Origin: DASUFI01 sp036274635
GTDB lineage: Bacteria > Planctomycetota > B15-G4
Direction: 5' to 3'
Assembly (NCBI GenBank): GCA_036274635.1
Contig: DASUFI010000101.1
Location: 1-9,015, forward strand
DNA: 9,015 nt
Shown: positions 1 to 7,362 of the stretch, piece by piece
Layout: each line of letters begins with the position of its first letter
Position numbering within the stretch: the first letter of the stretch is position 1
Notes under the pieces: model-generated
Database searches by the model: none
What the model was told of the DNA's origin: nothing
Seen by the model: only the letters and a program-made list of their open reading frames with translations
Translations under genes and position numbers: made by a program

Positions 1-2346
1 GCCGTCGAGGTCGTCGACGACGACGCCCCCGGCCAGGTCCAAGGCGTCCAGCCCCAACCGCGGGGCCACATCGTGGAAGCGGCCGACGTCGATCTCCGAG
101 GCGAAGGCGGAGGCGGGGATGCGGTGCTCCTCCGGCAGCCCGTCGGGCCACTTTCCCGCGGCCATGGCCGCGACATTGAGCAGCCAGCGCGCCTCGAGGT
201 CCTGGGGGCTGCGCTGGGCCAGGACGAGGTAGCTCTCCATCGCCTTCTGGGCAGGCTCGCGCGCCGCGTGCACGCCGCCGCCCGCGAGCGGCGCGATGCA
301 GGAGTCGGGCTGGTGCTGCAGCACGCAGTTCTCGCGCTCCGCCTTGCGCAGCCAGGCCAGGCCGCGCGCGCCGTGCACGGCGGGCTCGAGCTGGACGAGC
401 GCGGGGTTCGCGGACACCTCCTGCAGGGTCTCCTCGATGATGGCCACCGCCTCGTCGACCTCTCCCAGCCGCAGCAGCTCGCTCGTCAGCGCGACAGCTT
501 CGCGCGCGCGCTCGAGGGGCGCAACGCCGGAGGAGCGCCGGCGGGCGAGCAGGGCGTCCACCTGCGCGCGGCCGAAGAACTCGTTGCGGCCCGTGCGCAG
601 GCTCTGGGCGATCGCCTCGAACTCCGCCCGCGTGTCCGGCTCGGCGGTCGCGGGCCGCGCACGCGGCGCGCTGCGCACGAGCTTCACCATCTGCTCCGCG
701 TCGTACGGGCCGAAGGGCTCGACCGCACCGTCCGGCCAGCGCACCTCGATCCGGTCCACGCGCGTGGCCTCGCCCAGCCCGAGGTGGATGAAGGGCGTGC
801 TCGAGGACTGGTAGCTGTAGGCCGCGCGCGCCTCGCGGTCGAAGCGCTTTTCGCCCGCCCAGGCGGTGAGGCGCGCGTTCAGGGCGTCGTGGCCGTGCTC
901 GTCGAGCAGGCGCAGCGTGAGCCAGTGGCCGCGCGCGGGCACGCGGTTCATGAGCAGGTGCGCCGGGCCGTCGCGGTTCACCACGAGCACGTCCACGGCG
1001 CCGTCGCCGTCCACGTCGCCGAAGGCGGCGGCCCGGCTGGTCGCGATGAGCGGCTCGACCGTGCCACCGCGCGGGAGCACCTCCTCGTAGCGTCCGCCCG
1101 CCAGGCCGCGCAGGACGAGGTTGGGCTCGGCGTAGGGGTCGTCCGCGAGGGGCGGGTGCAGGCGCATGACGCGCCCGTTGGCCACGTACAGGTCGAGCAG
1201 GCCGTCCATGTCGAAGTCCTGCCAGCCCACGCCGAAGCGCGTGTACCTGCGGCTGAACGTGCGCAGGTTCGCCGCCGAGCTGCGGTCGGCGAAGTAGCCG
1301 CCCCGATTCTCGAACATCGAGTCCGTCTCGTTCTCGAGGTTGCACACGAGCAGGTCCGTGTCGCCGTCGCCGTCGGGATCGCCCACGGCCACGCCCATGC
1401 CGGCCTTCGCGGCTCCATCGAAGTCGACGGCGCAGCCGGCAGCCAGGCCGGTGTCCACGAAGCTCACGCCCCCCCGGTTGTGCCAGAGCTGGTTGGGCAT
1501 CTGGTCGTTGGCCACGAAGACGTCCAGCCAGCCGTCGCCATCCGCGTCGAGGCAGGCGACGCCGAGGCTCGTCGAGGCGCGGTCGATGCCGGCCGAGCGG
1601 GTCGCGTCGTCGTAGCTGCCGTCGCCGCGGTTGCGGAAGAAGGAGTCGAGCGCCGGTGCCTGGTAGGCCGTCGGGTTGCAGTAGTCGGGGGCCCCGGCGT
1701 GGTTCACGCAGTGGTGCTCGGCCGCGGGGATCCAGTTCAGGTAGCGGCAGACCCACAGGTCGAGGTCGCCGTCCAGGTCGGCGTCGAAGAAGGCACCGCT
1801 CGAGGACCAGCTCGAGTCTCCGACGCCGGCGCGGGCCGTCACGTCGGTGAAGTGGCCGCCGCCCGCGTTCGCGAGCAGCACGTCCGATCCCAGGTTGGCC
1901 ACGAAGAGGTCGACGTCGCCGTCGCCGTCCGCGTCGCCGCACGCGACGCCCATGCCGATGCCGCGGTCGTCCGCGCCGCTGCCCGCCGTGACGTCGGTGA
2001 AGGTGCCGGAGCCGGAGTTCTCGAAGAGCTGGTTCGGCGGCCGCGTCTCGGGCGCATCCAGGGGCGCTCCGCTCTGCACGAGGTAGGCGTCGAGGTCGCC
2101 GTCGCCGTCCGTGTCGAAGAGCGCCGCGCCGCCGGACATGATCTCCGGCATCAGGTAGTCGCCGCGCGCGCCGCTCTGCTGGGTGAACACGAGGCCGCGC
2201 GCTGCGGCCTCCTCGGAGAACCAGGGCGCGGGGGCCGCTCCGCCGGCGTGCTCGGGATGGACGGCCTGGTCGCCGCCCACGGCATCCTCGCACGAGGCCA
2301 GCAGCGCGGCCGCCGCCGCGCACGAGAGCGCCGCGGCGAGCCTCAT
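1..2346 (-). CDS. FG-GAP/VCBS and ASPIC-UnbV domain lipoprotein (CRTAC1 family), 3' end beyond window
   Basis: The frame is open for 782 codons from the ATG at 2346 to the window edge, so the C-terminus is missing. The N-terminus is a lipoprotein signal: a hydrophobic Ala/Leu stretch and a lipobox LASC with Cys at residue 19, which predicts an exported, lipid-anchored protein. Seven Asp-rich DxDxDG calcium-binding loops lie between residues 78 and 452 (for example DTDGDGDLD at 78-86 and DVDGDGAVD at 444-452), as in FG-GAP/VCBS beta-propellers. The Cys pair C213/C223 sits in the family's conserved insert (HHC...DYC.P). An ASPIC/UnbV domain spans about 474-545 and ends RIEVRWPDG. A helical, TPR-like stretch follows (about 560-750), then what looks like the start of a second propeller (FHDVAPRLGLDALDLAGG.. 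from 757). The ATG overlaps the TGA of the upstream TPR gene (ATGA), suggesting translational coupling. Family membership is clear. The function is unknown; extracellular ligand or surface binding is inferred. Confidence 0.9.
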   Translation of the reverse strand, partial: MRLAAALSCAAAAALLASCEDAVGGDQAVHPEHAGGAAPAPWFSEEAAARGLVFTQQSGARGDYLMPEIMSGGAALFDTDGDGDLDAYLVQSGAPLDAPETRPPNQLFENSGSGTFTDVTAGSGADDRGIGMGVACGDADGDGDVDLFVANLGSDVLLANAGGGHFTDVTARAGVGDSSWSSSGAFFDADLDGDLDLWVCRYLNWIPAAEHHCVNHAGAPDYCNPTAYQAPALDSFFRNRGDGSYDDATRSAGIDRASTSLGVACLDADGDGWLDVFVANDQMPNQLWHNRGGVSFVDTGLAAGCAVDFDGAAKAGMGVAVGDPDGDGDTDLLVCNLENETDSMFENRGGYFADRSSAANLRTFSRRYTRFGVGWQDFDMDGLLDLYVANGRVMRLHPPLADDPYAEPNLVLRGLAGGRYEEVLPRGGTVEPLIATSRAAAFGDVDGDGAVDVLVVNRDGPAHLLMNRVPARGHWLTLRLLDEHGHDALNARLTAWAGEKRFDREARAAYSYQSSSTPFIHLGLGEATRVDRIEVRWPDGAVEPFGPYDAEQMVKLVRSAPRARPATAEPDTRAEFEAIAQSLRTGRNEFFGRAQVDALLARRRSSGVAPLERAREAVALTSELLRLGEVDEAVAIIEETLQEVSANPALVQLEPAVHGARGLAWLRKAERENCVLQHQPDSCIAPLAGGGVHAAREPAQKAMESYLVLAQRSPQDLEARWLLNVAAMAAGKWPDGLPEEHRIPASAFASEIDVGRFHDVAPRLGLDALDLAGGVVVDDLDG

Positions 2347-3737
2347 CGCGAGGTGGCCTCCACGCCGGCCGCGAGGGCCTTCAGGCGGCCGGCCACCTGG
2401 GCCAGCGCGGGGCTCGAGGCTTGCAGCTCGGAGGCGCGCCCGTAGGCTTCCCAGGCGCCCGGCAGGTCTCCGACCTCGCCGCGCGCACGCGCCAGGAACA
2501 GGTGGGCCTCGAACGAGTCCGGCAGCTTCGCGCAGACCTCCTCGAAGGTGGCCACCGCCTCGACCTCGTGGCCGGTCATGCGCTGCACCACGCCGAGCTC
2601 GAGCAGCATGGCGGGGTCGCGGTAGCCGCGCGCGAGCGCTTCGCCGAAGGAGAGCCGCGCCGCCTCCAGCTGGCCCGCGGTCACCTGGAAGGAGCCGAGC
2701 TGGTGGCGCGCGGGGCCGAGGTCGGGATTCAGGCGCACGGCGGCGGCGGTCTCGCCGAGGGCCCGCTCGACGTCCTTCGCGCGCATCAGCGCGCCGCCCA
2801 GGAGCAGCGCGATCTCGGGGTTGTCGGGCACGCGCGCGCGCGCCGCCTCGAGCAGCGCGAGGCCTTTCGCCGGGGAGCCCGATCGGGCGTACAGCTCGTC
2901 CGCGAGGCTCAGCACGGCCGGGTAGTCGGGCTGCTGCGCCAGCAGGGCCTCGATCTCCGCCCGCGCTGCGGCCGGTCCGCTCTGCTGGAGCAGTGCGCGC
3001 AGCCGGGGCACGTCGCGCAGCGGGCTGAGGTTCTTCTCCAGCATCTCGGCCAGCCAGGCGTCGGGCGGCGCGCGCCGCGCGCTCGTGGCCAGCGCGCGCT
3101 CGCGGGCGGCGGCCTCGGCGTCGCCCGTCTCCTCGAGTGCCGCCGCGAGCAGGTTGCGGGTGGGGCCATCGTCGGGCTCGAGCGCCAGAGCCGCGCGCGC
3201 ATCGGCCACAGCGTCCGCCGCATGCTCCGAGAGCAGCTCGAGGTGCGCGCGCGTCGCGAGGGGGCGGAAGTCCTTCGGGTCCAGCGTGCAGGCGCGGTCC
3301 AGCTCGGCGCGGGCCTCCGTCAGCCGGCCCAGGTCGAGCAGCCACAGGCCGCGCCGCCACCGCGGCAGCGCCGAGTCCGGCGCCAGCTCGGCGGAGCGGG
3401 CCTCCGCGGCGCACGCGCCCTCCAGGTCGCCGAGCTCCGCCAGCGCGACGCCGCGCAGATACCACGCGCGGGGCCGCTGGGGATCGAAGGCGAGCAGCTG
3501 GGCCCAGGTGGCCTCGGCCAGGTCGGGCAGTCCGTTCGCCTGGTAGGAGCGTGCGAGCTCCTCGCGCGCGTCGGCATCGGCGGGCTTGTCGCGCACGCTG
3601 CGCACGAGGTCGTCCAGGCGCTCGCGCACGTCGGCGTCGATCGCCTGCCGATCGGACAGCTCGGGCGGCGCTCCCATCGGCGCGCGAGCGCAGGCCAGCG
3701 GCAAGGCCACGGCGATCGCGGCGAGTCGAAGTCGCAT
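2343..3737 (-). CDS. TPR-repeat protein, probable lipoprotein
   Basis: This is a 464-residue protein made mostly of helical pairs with TPR spacing. One TPR block covers about residues 52-215 and a second about 290-450, with typical pieces such as AWYLRGVALAELGDLEGA and PDLGPARHQLGSFQVTAGQL. The middle (about 215-290) is helical but less regular. TPR arrays bind other proteins; no catalytic motif is visible. I chose the ATG at 3737 because it gives a short signal (MRLRLAAIAVALPLAC) with Cys at residue 16. The lipobox is imperfect (P-L-A-C), so lipidation is likely but not certain. An in-frame GTG at 3773 would put 12 polar residues before that signal. The nearest Shine-Dalgarno-like AGGGGA (3754-3759) is 16 nt from the ATG, which is unusually far. 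The stop overlaps the start of the FG-GAP gene, and the carbamoyltransferase stop lies 63 nt upstream, so all three are probably one operon. Confidence 0.87.
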   Translation of the reverse strand: MRLRLAAIAVALPLACARAPMGAPPELSDRQAIDADVRERLDDLVRSVRDKPADADAREELARSYQANGLPDLAEATWAQLLAFDPQRPRAWYLRGVALAELGDLEGACAAEARSAELAPDSALPRWRRGLWLLDLGRLTEARAELDRACTLDPKDFRPLATRAHLELLSEHAADAVADARAALALEPDDGPTRNLLAAALEETGDAEAAARERALATSARRAPPDAWLAEMLEKNLSPLRDVPRLRALLQQSGPAAARAEIEALLAQQPDYPAVLSLADELYARSGSPAKGLALLEAARARVPDNPEIALLLGGALMRAKDVERALGETAAAVRLNPDLGPARHQLGSFQVTAGQLEAARLSFGEALARGYRDPAMLLELGVVQRMTGHEVEAVATFEEVCAKLPDSFEAHLFLARARGEVGDLPGAWEAYGRASELQASSPALAQVAGRLKALAAGVEATSR

Positions 3738-3754
3738 CGACCCATCGTAGCAGT

Positions 3755-3781
3755 CCCCTGCGGGGCGCGGCACGCGCCGCG
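3755..3781 (-). promoter_or_regulatory. Two adjacent hairpins between the carbamoyltransferase and TPR genes
   Basis: The 63-nt gap between the carbamoyltransferase stop (3801) and the TPR start (3737) contains two abutting inverted repeats. One is a perfect 6-bp stem with a 4-nt loop (CGCGGC/GCCGCG, 3766-3781); the other is a 4-bp CCCC/GGGG stem with a 3-nt loop (3755-3765). On the minus-strand transcript the second hairpin contains the only Shine-Dalgarno-like sequence of the TPR gene (AGGGGA). There is no U-tract, so a classical intrinsic terminator is unlikely. The hairpins could tune TPR translation or stabilise mRNA ends. GC-rich DNA forms such stems by chance fairly often. Confidence 0.35.
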
Positions 3782-3800
3782 AGCCGACGCGCCTCCACCA

Positions 3801-5648
3801 TCACTCCGCGCCGCGGGGCTCGCTCTCCGGATTCTCGACGAGGAAGGGCCCGATCGCGAGCGCGTCCAGCTTCCCCAGCCTGAAGGCGCGGATCGCGTCC
3901 TGCGGCGTGCACACGATGGGCTCCTCGTGCATGTTGAAGCTGGTGTTGATGAGGCAGGGGATGCCCGACAGCTTCTCGTACTCCGCGAGGATGTCGTCGT
4001 AGTCGGGGTTCACCTCGCGGCGCACGAGCTGCGGGCGCGCGGTGCCGTCCACGTGCACGGCGGCGGGGCAGTGCTCGCGCATCCACGGCGTGCAGTCGAA
4101 GGTGATGGTCATGAACTCCGCCGCGTGCTCGGCGCCCGCGAGGCCCTCGTAGCAGCGGCCCGCGGCGGCGGCGCGCGTGACCGGCGCGAAGGGCATGAAC
4201 TCCGTGCGGCCGAGGCGCTTGTTGAGCCACTGGTTCACGCCGGGCTCGCGGGCGTGGTAGAGCACGGAGCGATTGCCCAGCGCGCGCGGCCCGTACTCCA
4301 TGCGGCCGTCGAAGCGCCCGACCACCTGCCCCGCGTGGATGCGCCGCGCGACCTCCGCGGCGAGGCTGGCGGGCCGGTCCATGGGCATGCCGGCGTGCTC
4401 CAGCGCCAGGCGCACCTCGTTCTCGCCGAAGCGCGGCCCGAGGTACACGTCGCGCAGCCGCTCGCCCGCGCCACCCTTCCACGACAGCTGTCGCGCGAGG
4501 CCCGTGGCCGTGCCGCCGTCGCCCATGTCCGGGTCGACGAAGGTGCGCCGCACGCCGGGCACCGCGTGCAGCCGCTGGTTCATCTTGACGTTGGCCGCGA
4601 CGCCCCCGCTCAGCACGAGGCTGTCGCAGTCGGTCCGCTTCACCCAGTGCGCCACGACTTCGCTCGCCAGCACCTCCAGCACGTGCTGCCACGCGGCGGC
4701 GACGTCCACCATGGGGTAGCGGCCCGCGAGGTGCCGGCTGAAGAAGACGTTGAGGTTGTCGAGCATCCGGAAGCCGCCGGGGAAGCGCTCCACGCGCGAG
4801 AGCAGCACCGGCTCGAGCACGCGCGGGTCGCCGTAGGCCGCGAGGCCCACGATCTTGCCCGCGTGCCGGTCCGGCCGGAAACCGAGCGAGCTGGTGACCA
4901 TCTCGTAGAAGGTGCCGAGCGAGTGCGGGTAGGGCAGGCCCGCGAGGCGCCGCACCGCGCCGCCCTCGCCGAGGCCGATCGAGCCGGCGAGCCCGCTGCC
5001 GTAGCCGTCGAGCGTGACGACCAGCGCGCGCTCGAAGCCGCTGCCGAGGAAGGCCGCCGACGCGTGCGCCGCATGGTGCTCGCCGCGCTTCAGCTTCTCG
5101 AGCAGGCCGCGGGCCTGCAGCTCGCGCGTCAGCTCCTCGTTCCAGCGACGGTGGTCGGCGACGGCTTCTGCGGCCCAGCGTTGGGCCATTCGCCGCGCCA
5201 CCGCGTGCGCCGAGGACGGCGTCACGCCGGCGAGCCGGTAGAAGAGGCGCTTGGCCACGCCCTTCGCGAGGCGCTGGTTCGGCTCGCGCAGGCCGTGGAT
5301 GGGGGCGCCGCGCGGCGACACGCGCGCGTCGGCCTCGCGCAGCGCGGCTTGCAGCGCCTCGGGCCCGCGCGACAGGAACTCGCGCTGGAAGGCGGCGTCC
5401 TCCGTGATCGACTTCGCGATGAGCCGCGCCTCGCCGTCCGCGTCGAGGAAGGGGTAGGCGACGGCGTCGACGTCGCGCGCCGACCAGCCGGCGTGCTTCA
5501 GCGCGGCGTCGAGCGCAGCCGCGGGGAAGCCGGCGTGCTGCTTGACGCGCGAGTAGCGCTCCTCGGCGGCGGCGAAGAGGATGCGTCCGTCCTCGACGGC
5601 GCAGGCGGTGGCGTCCTTGTCGAGCGGGGAGATGCCGAGGACGCGCAT
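3801..5648 (-). CDS. NodU/TobZ-family O-carbamoyltransferase
   Basis: The 615-residue protein is full length for the carbamoyltransferase family (NodU, TobZ, CmcH). In known members the N-terminal Kae1-like ASKHA domain makes carbamoyl-adenylate from carbamoyl phosphate and ATP, and passes the carbamoyl group to a hydroxyl on a sugar or antibiotic scaffold. It begins MRVLGISPLDKDATACAVEDG. The metal-site motif HHAAH (191-195, giving H191xxxH195) is followed by VTLDGYGSG (211-219) and the nucleotide-binding SGGVAANVKMN (348-358). The C-terminal domain shows YLGPRFGENEV (402-412), GRMEYGPRALGNRSVL (448-463) and LINTSFNMHEEPIV (567-579). No key motif is missing. The substrate cannot be read from the sequence. 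No biosynthetic neighbours are visible; the next genes encode a TPR protein and an FG-GAP protein in the same direction. No good Shine-Dalgarno precedes the ATG (upstream reads GATCGCACCCC), so the start rests on the conserved N-terminus. A partial copy of the 5' end lies at 7363-7504. Confidence 0.95.
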   Translation of the reverse strand: MRVLGISPLDKDATACAVEDGRILFAAAEERYSRVKQHAGFPAAALDAALKHAGWSARDVDAVAYPFLDADGEARLIAKSITEDAAFQREFLSRGPEALQAALREADARVSPRGAPIHGLREPNQRLAKGVAKRLFYRLAGVTPSSAHAVARRMAQRWAAEAVADHRRWNEELTRELQARGLLEKLKRGEHHAAHASAAFLGSGFERALVVTLDGYGSGLAGSIGLGEGGAVRRLAGLPYPHSLGTFYEMVTSSLGFRPDRHAGKIVGLAAYGDPRVLEPVLLSRVERFPGGFRMLDNLNVFFSRHLAGRYPMVDVAAAWQHVLEVLASEVVAHWVKRTDCDSLVLSGGVAANVKMNQRLHAVPGVRRTFVDPDMGDGGTATGLARQLSWKGGAGERLRDVYLGPRFGENEVRLALEHAGMPMDRPASLAAEVARRIHAGQVVGRFDGRMEYGPRALGNRSVLYHAREPGVNQWLNKRLGRTEFMPFAPVTRAAAAGRCYEGLAGAEHAAEFMTITFDCTPWMREHCPAAVHVDGTARPQLVRREVNPDYDDILAEYEKLSGIPCLINTSFNMHEEPIVCTPQDAIRAFRLGKLDALAIGPFLVENPESEPRGAE

Positions 5649-5663
5649 GGGGTGCGATCATCG
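5505..5663 (-). repeat. Direct repeat, copy 1 (5' end of the carbamoyltransferase gene)
   Basis: This stretch covers the first codons of the carbamoyltransferase gene and about 15 nt upstream. It recurs in the same orientation 1,856 nt away, at about 7363-7523. In the core (5530-5646 against 7386-7502) I count 4 mismatches and no gaps in 117 nt. Outside the core the similarity weakens but can be followed, including a shared ATCATCGCA upstream of the start codon (5655-5663). Confidence 0.85.
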
Positions 5664-5740
5664 CAGGCGGCAGGGGGCGTCCGAAGCCCGATGCGCTCCC
5701 CGGAGGATTGCCGTACGATCGCGCCGGCACCCTGGAGCGG

Positions 5741-5987
5741 CACCTCCATTGTCCAGGTCACGACCCACCCGTCCTTCGCGGCTCGCACTGTCGGTCGGGA
5801 TCCTCGTCTCTGCCGCCGCCGCCCAGCTCGAGCTGCGGCCGACGGGCTCGGCGAGCTGCACCTCGCGGGGCTCTGGCCGGCGGCAATTCCGCCGGACACG
5901 GACATCTGGCTGCAGCTCTTCTTCATCGATCCGGGCGCGGTGCACGGGCTGTCGGCCACGGGCGGGATGCGGCTGCTCGTGCCGTGA
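5741..5987 (+). pseudogene. Relic 3' end of a secreted-protein gene
   Basis: The frame ending at the TGA at 5985-5987 reads ADGLGELHLAGLWPAAIPPD from 5838, then TDIWLQLFFIDPGAVHGLSA and TGGMRLLVP. This matches the terminal all-beta module common in exported planctomycete-type proteins. The intact neighbour ends with the same spacing (GQLDIPF.....FLLQGVFLGTGG.....GGFTLVD). Further upstream the protein-like sequence continues in a different frame (RLALSVGILV then SAAAAQLELRPTG, about 5770-5847), so at least one frameshift separates the pieces. No start codon, signal peptide or gene body remains, and the 9-bp stem-loop after the stop would fit a former gene end. Module similarity is seen directly; the pseudogene status is inferred. 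A frameshift caused by a sequencing error could not restore the missing N-terminus. Confidence 0.5.
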
Positions 5988-5995
5988 CGCGTCGC

Positions 5996-6023
5996 GCCGC
6001 CTTGTTGCCTCTGGCAAGGCGGC
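5996..6023 (+). terminator. Perfect 9-bp stem-loop, terminator-like
   Basis: GCCGCCTTG (5996-6004) and CAAGGCGGC (6015-6023) are exact reverse complements around a 10-nt loop, starting 9 nt after the TGA of the relic gene. The stem is GC-rich and strong, but no T-run follows on either strand. It may therefore be a hairpin or Rho-assisted terminator rather than a classical intrinsic one. Its position fits the 3' end of the relic, and it may shield the beta-helix gene from read-through. Confidence 0.45.
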
Positions 6024-6046
6024 CTAGACTGATCCGACTTCGGGAG
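6002..6046 (+). promoter_or_regulatory. Candidate sigma70-type promoter and ribosome binding site for the beta-helix gene
   Basis: TTGTTG (6002-6007) and TAGACT (6025-6030) are separated by exactly 17 nt and resemble weak -35 and -10 boxes in otherwise GC-rich DNA. Transcription would start near 6037, leaving a short leader that contains GGGAG (6042-6046), 8 nt before the ATG at 6055. The ribosome binding site is convincing. The promoter is a plausible match only, and it overlaps the stem-loop at 5996-6023. Confidence 0.4.
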
Positions 6047-6054
6047 ATCCCGTC

Positions 6055-7362
6055 ATGCTTCGCCACTCGAACGCAACGGCATGGGCCAGGTGCGCGAGCG
6101 TGCTGGGCTGCGTCGGCGCGCTCGTCGCGCGGTTGCATGCCGATGTCCTCGTCGTCGACGCCGCCGGCGGCGGCGACTTCACGAAGCTGCCGGCCGCCGT
6201 GGCCGCCGCGCTCGACGGCGACATCCTGCTCGTGCGGGCGGGCGAGTACGACCTCTACCTGGAAGCGCCCGTGCCCGCCAAGTCGCTCACGCTGCTCGCC
6301 GATGCGCCGACGGGCCCGCCCCTGGTTCACAACATCAACCTCCACGGCCTGCCCGCGGCCTGCACGCTCATCGTGCGCGGCTTCGAGGTGGACGCGTACG
6401 ACAGCTTCGGCTACGCGCTTCAGCTCGAGAACTGCGACGGGGCTCTGGTCTTCGAGGACTGCGACATCGCCGGCGCCAATATCGGCCTGGCCGGCATCGG
6501 CGGCTCGCCACCCGGCTGGCCAGGCGCGCGGCTGAACGCTTGCGCCTCGGTGACCTTCGTGCGCTGCTCGCTGACGGGCGGCAAGGGAGCCGATCAGGTG
6601 ATCGGTGGCTCGACCAGCACGTGGGGGCCCGGCGACGGGGGGCCGGCGCTGGAAGCCATCTCGTCGCACGTCGCGCTGCATGACTGCGTGCTGCTCGGCG
6701 GCACGGGCGGCTACGGCAACTACGTGACCGGCGCGAACGGGGGGCCGGGCCTTTCCCTGACCACGTCCCTGGCGCTGCTGTCCGGCAGCACGTCGACGGG
6801 CGGCAAGGGCGGTACGGGTTGCCTCGCCACGCAGATGCCGGCGGACTGCAACGGCGGCCCGGGCCTGAAGCTCGACGCCAGCTCCAGCCTGCAGGTGCTG
6901 GATGCCAGCTGGACCGGCGGCGATCCCGGCCAAGGCGATCAGGGCCAGCCGGGCCTCATCGGCCCACCCTTCGTCGGTCCGCCCGGCCAGCCCATCGTGT
7001 TCGCCGGCACGGCGCGCTCGCTGGCGGTCAGTTCGCCGGTGCGCGAGCAGCAACCCGGGCTGCTCGAGCTCGACGGCGTGGCGGGCGACGTCGTGTTCTT
7101 CTTCATGTCCTTCGACGCCACCAGCCTCTCGCTGCCCGGCAAGAAAGGTTGGCTCGCGCTGGCGTTTCCGATCTTCGGCCCCTTCGCGCTGGGCGCCATC
7201 GGTGATCCCGGGGGACAGCTCGACATTCCCTTCCTCGCTCCCGACCTCGCGTCGCCGTCGCTCGAGGGCCAGACCTTCCTTCTGCAAGGCGTCTTCCTGG
7301 GCACGGGCGGGACGGTGATCGGATCGGTGGGCGGCTTCACGCTGGTGGACAGCAGCTTCTGA
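6055..7362 (+). CDS. Secreted right-handed parallel beta-helix protein
   Basis: This 435-residue protein begins with an export signal (MLRHSNATAWAR, hydrophobic CASVLGCVGALVA, probable cleavage after RLHA at residue 29). The mature start, DVLVVDAAGGGDFTKLPAAV.., followed by GDILLVRAGEY, is the usual entry of Pbh1-type right-handed beta-helix proteins related to pectate-lyase folds. Helix rungs run from about 75 to 285 (TLIVRGFEV, LVFEDCDI, VTFVRCSL, VALHDCVL), with glycine-rich loops such as GGTGGYGN, GGKGGTGC and GGPGLKL. A collagen-like G-P stretch (289-313) leads to a C-terminal all-beta module (about 325-435), probably for surface retention or sorting. I see no catalytic residues, so sugar binding, degradation or adhesion are all open. 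The start has a good ribosome binding site (GGGAG, 8-nt spacing). It is transcribed alone, convergent with the metallopeptidase gene and divergent from the carbamoyltransferase operon. Confidence 0.87.
   Translation: MLRHSNATAWARCASVLGCVGALVARLHADVLVVDAAGGGDFTKLPAAVAAALDGDILLVRAGEYDLYLEAPVPAKSLTLLADAPTGPPLVHNINLHGLPAACTLIVRGFEVDAYDSFGYALQLENCDGALVFEDCDIAGANIGLAGIGGSPPGWPGARLNACASVTFVRCSLTGGKGADQVIGGSTSTWGPGDGGPALEAISSHVALHDCVLLGGTGGYGNYVTGANGGPGLSLTTSLALLSGSTSTGGKGGTGCLATQMPADCNGGPGLKLDASSSLQVLDASWTGGDPGQGDQGQPGLIGPPFVGPPGQPIVFAGTARSLAVSSPVREQQPGLLELDGVAGDVVFFFMSFDATSLSLPGKKGWLALAFPIFGPFALGAIGDPGGQLDIPFLAPDLASPSLEGQTFLLQGVFLGTGGTVIGSVGGFTLVDSSF

Noticed and set aside
990..2120. Recurrent GTCGCCGTCGCCGTC-like DNA blocks suggestive of tandem repeats or an array
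   Set aside because: They are irregularly spaced and encode the DxDGDGD calcium loops of the propeller, so protein-level repetition explains them. No CRISPR-like repeat-spacer regularity exists.
73..2445. A 790-codon open frame on the plus strand
   Set aside because: It lies antisense to the FG-GAP lipoprotein. The repeated Asp-Gly codons and high GC leave no stops in this frame; the translation is low-complexity Arg/Val/Ala/His-rich with no signal or domain.
2421..5987. A 1,188-codon open frame on the plus strand
   Set aside because: It runs antisense across the TPR and carbamoyltransferase genes, whose minus-strand products have clear family motifs. Only its last ~50 codons look real, as the secreted relic.
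5923..7287. A 454-codon minus-strand frame opposite the beta-helix gene
   Set aside because: The translation is Arg/Ala/Gly-rich without structure. The plus-strand gene has a signal peptide, ribosome binding site and family pattern.
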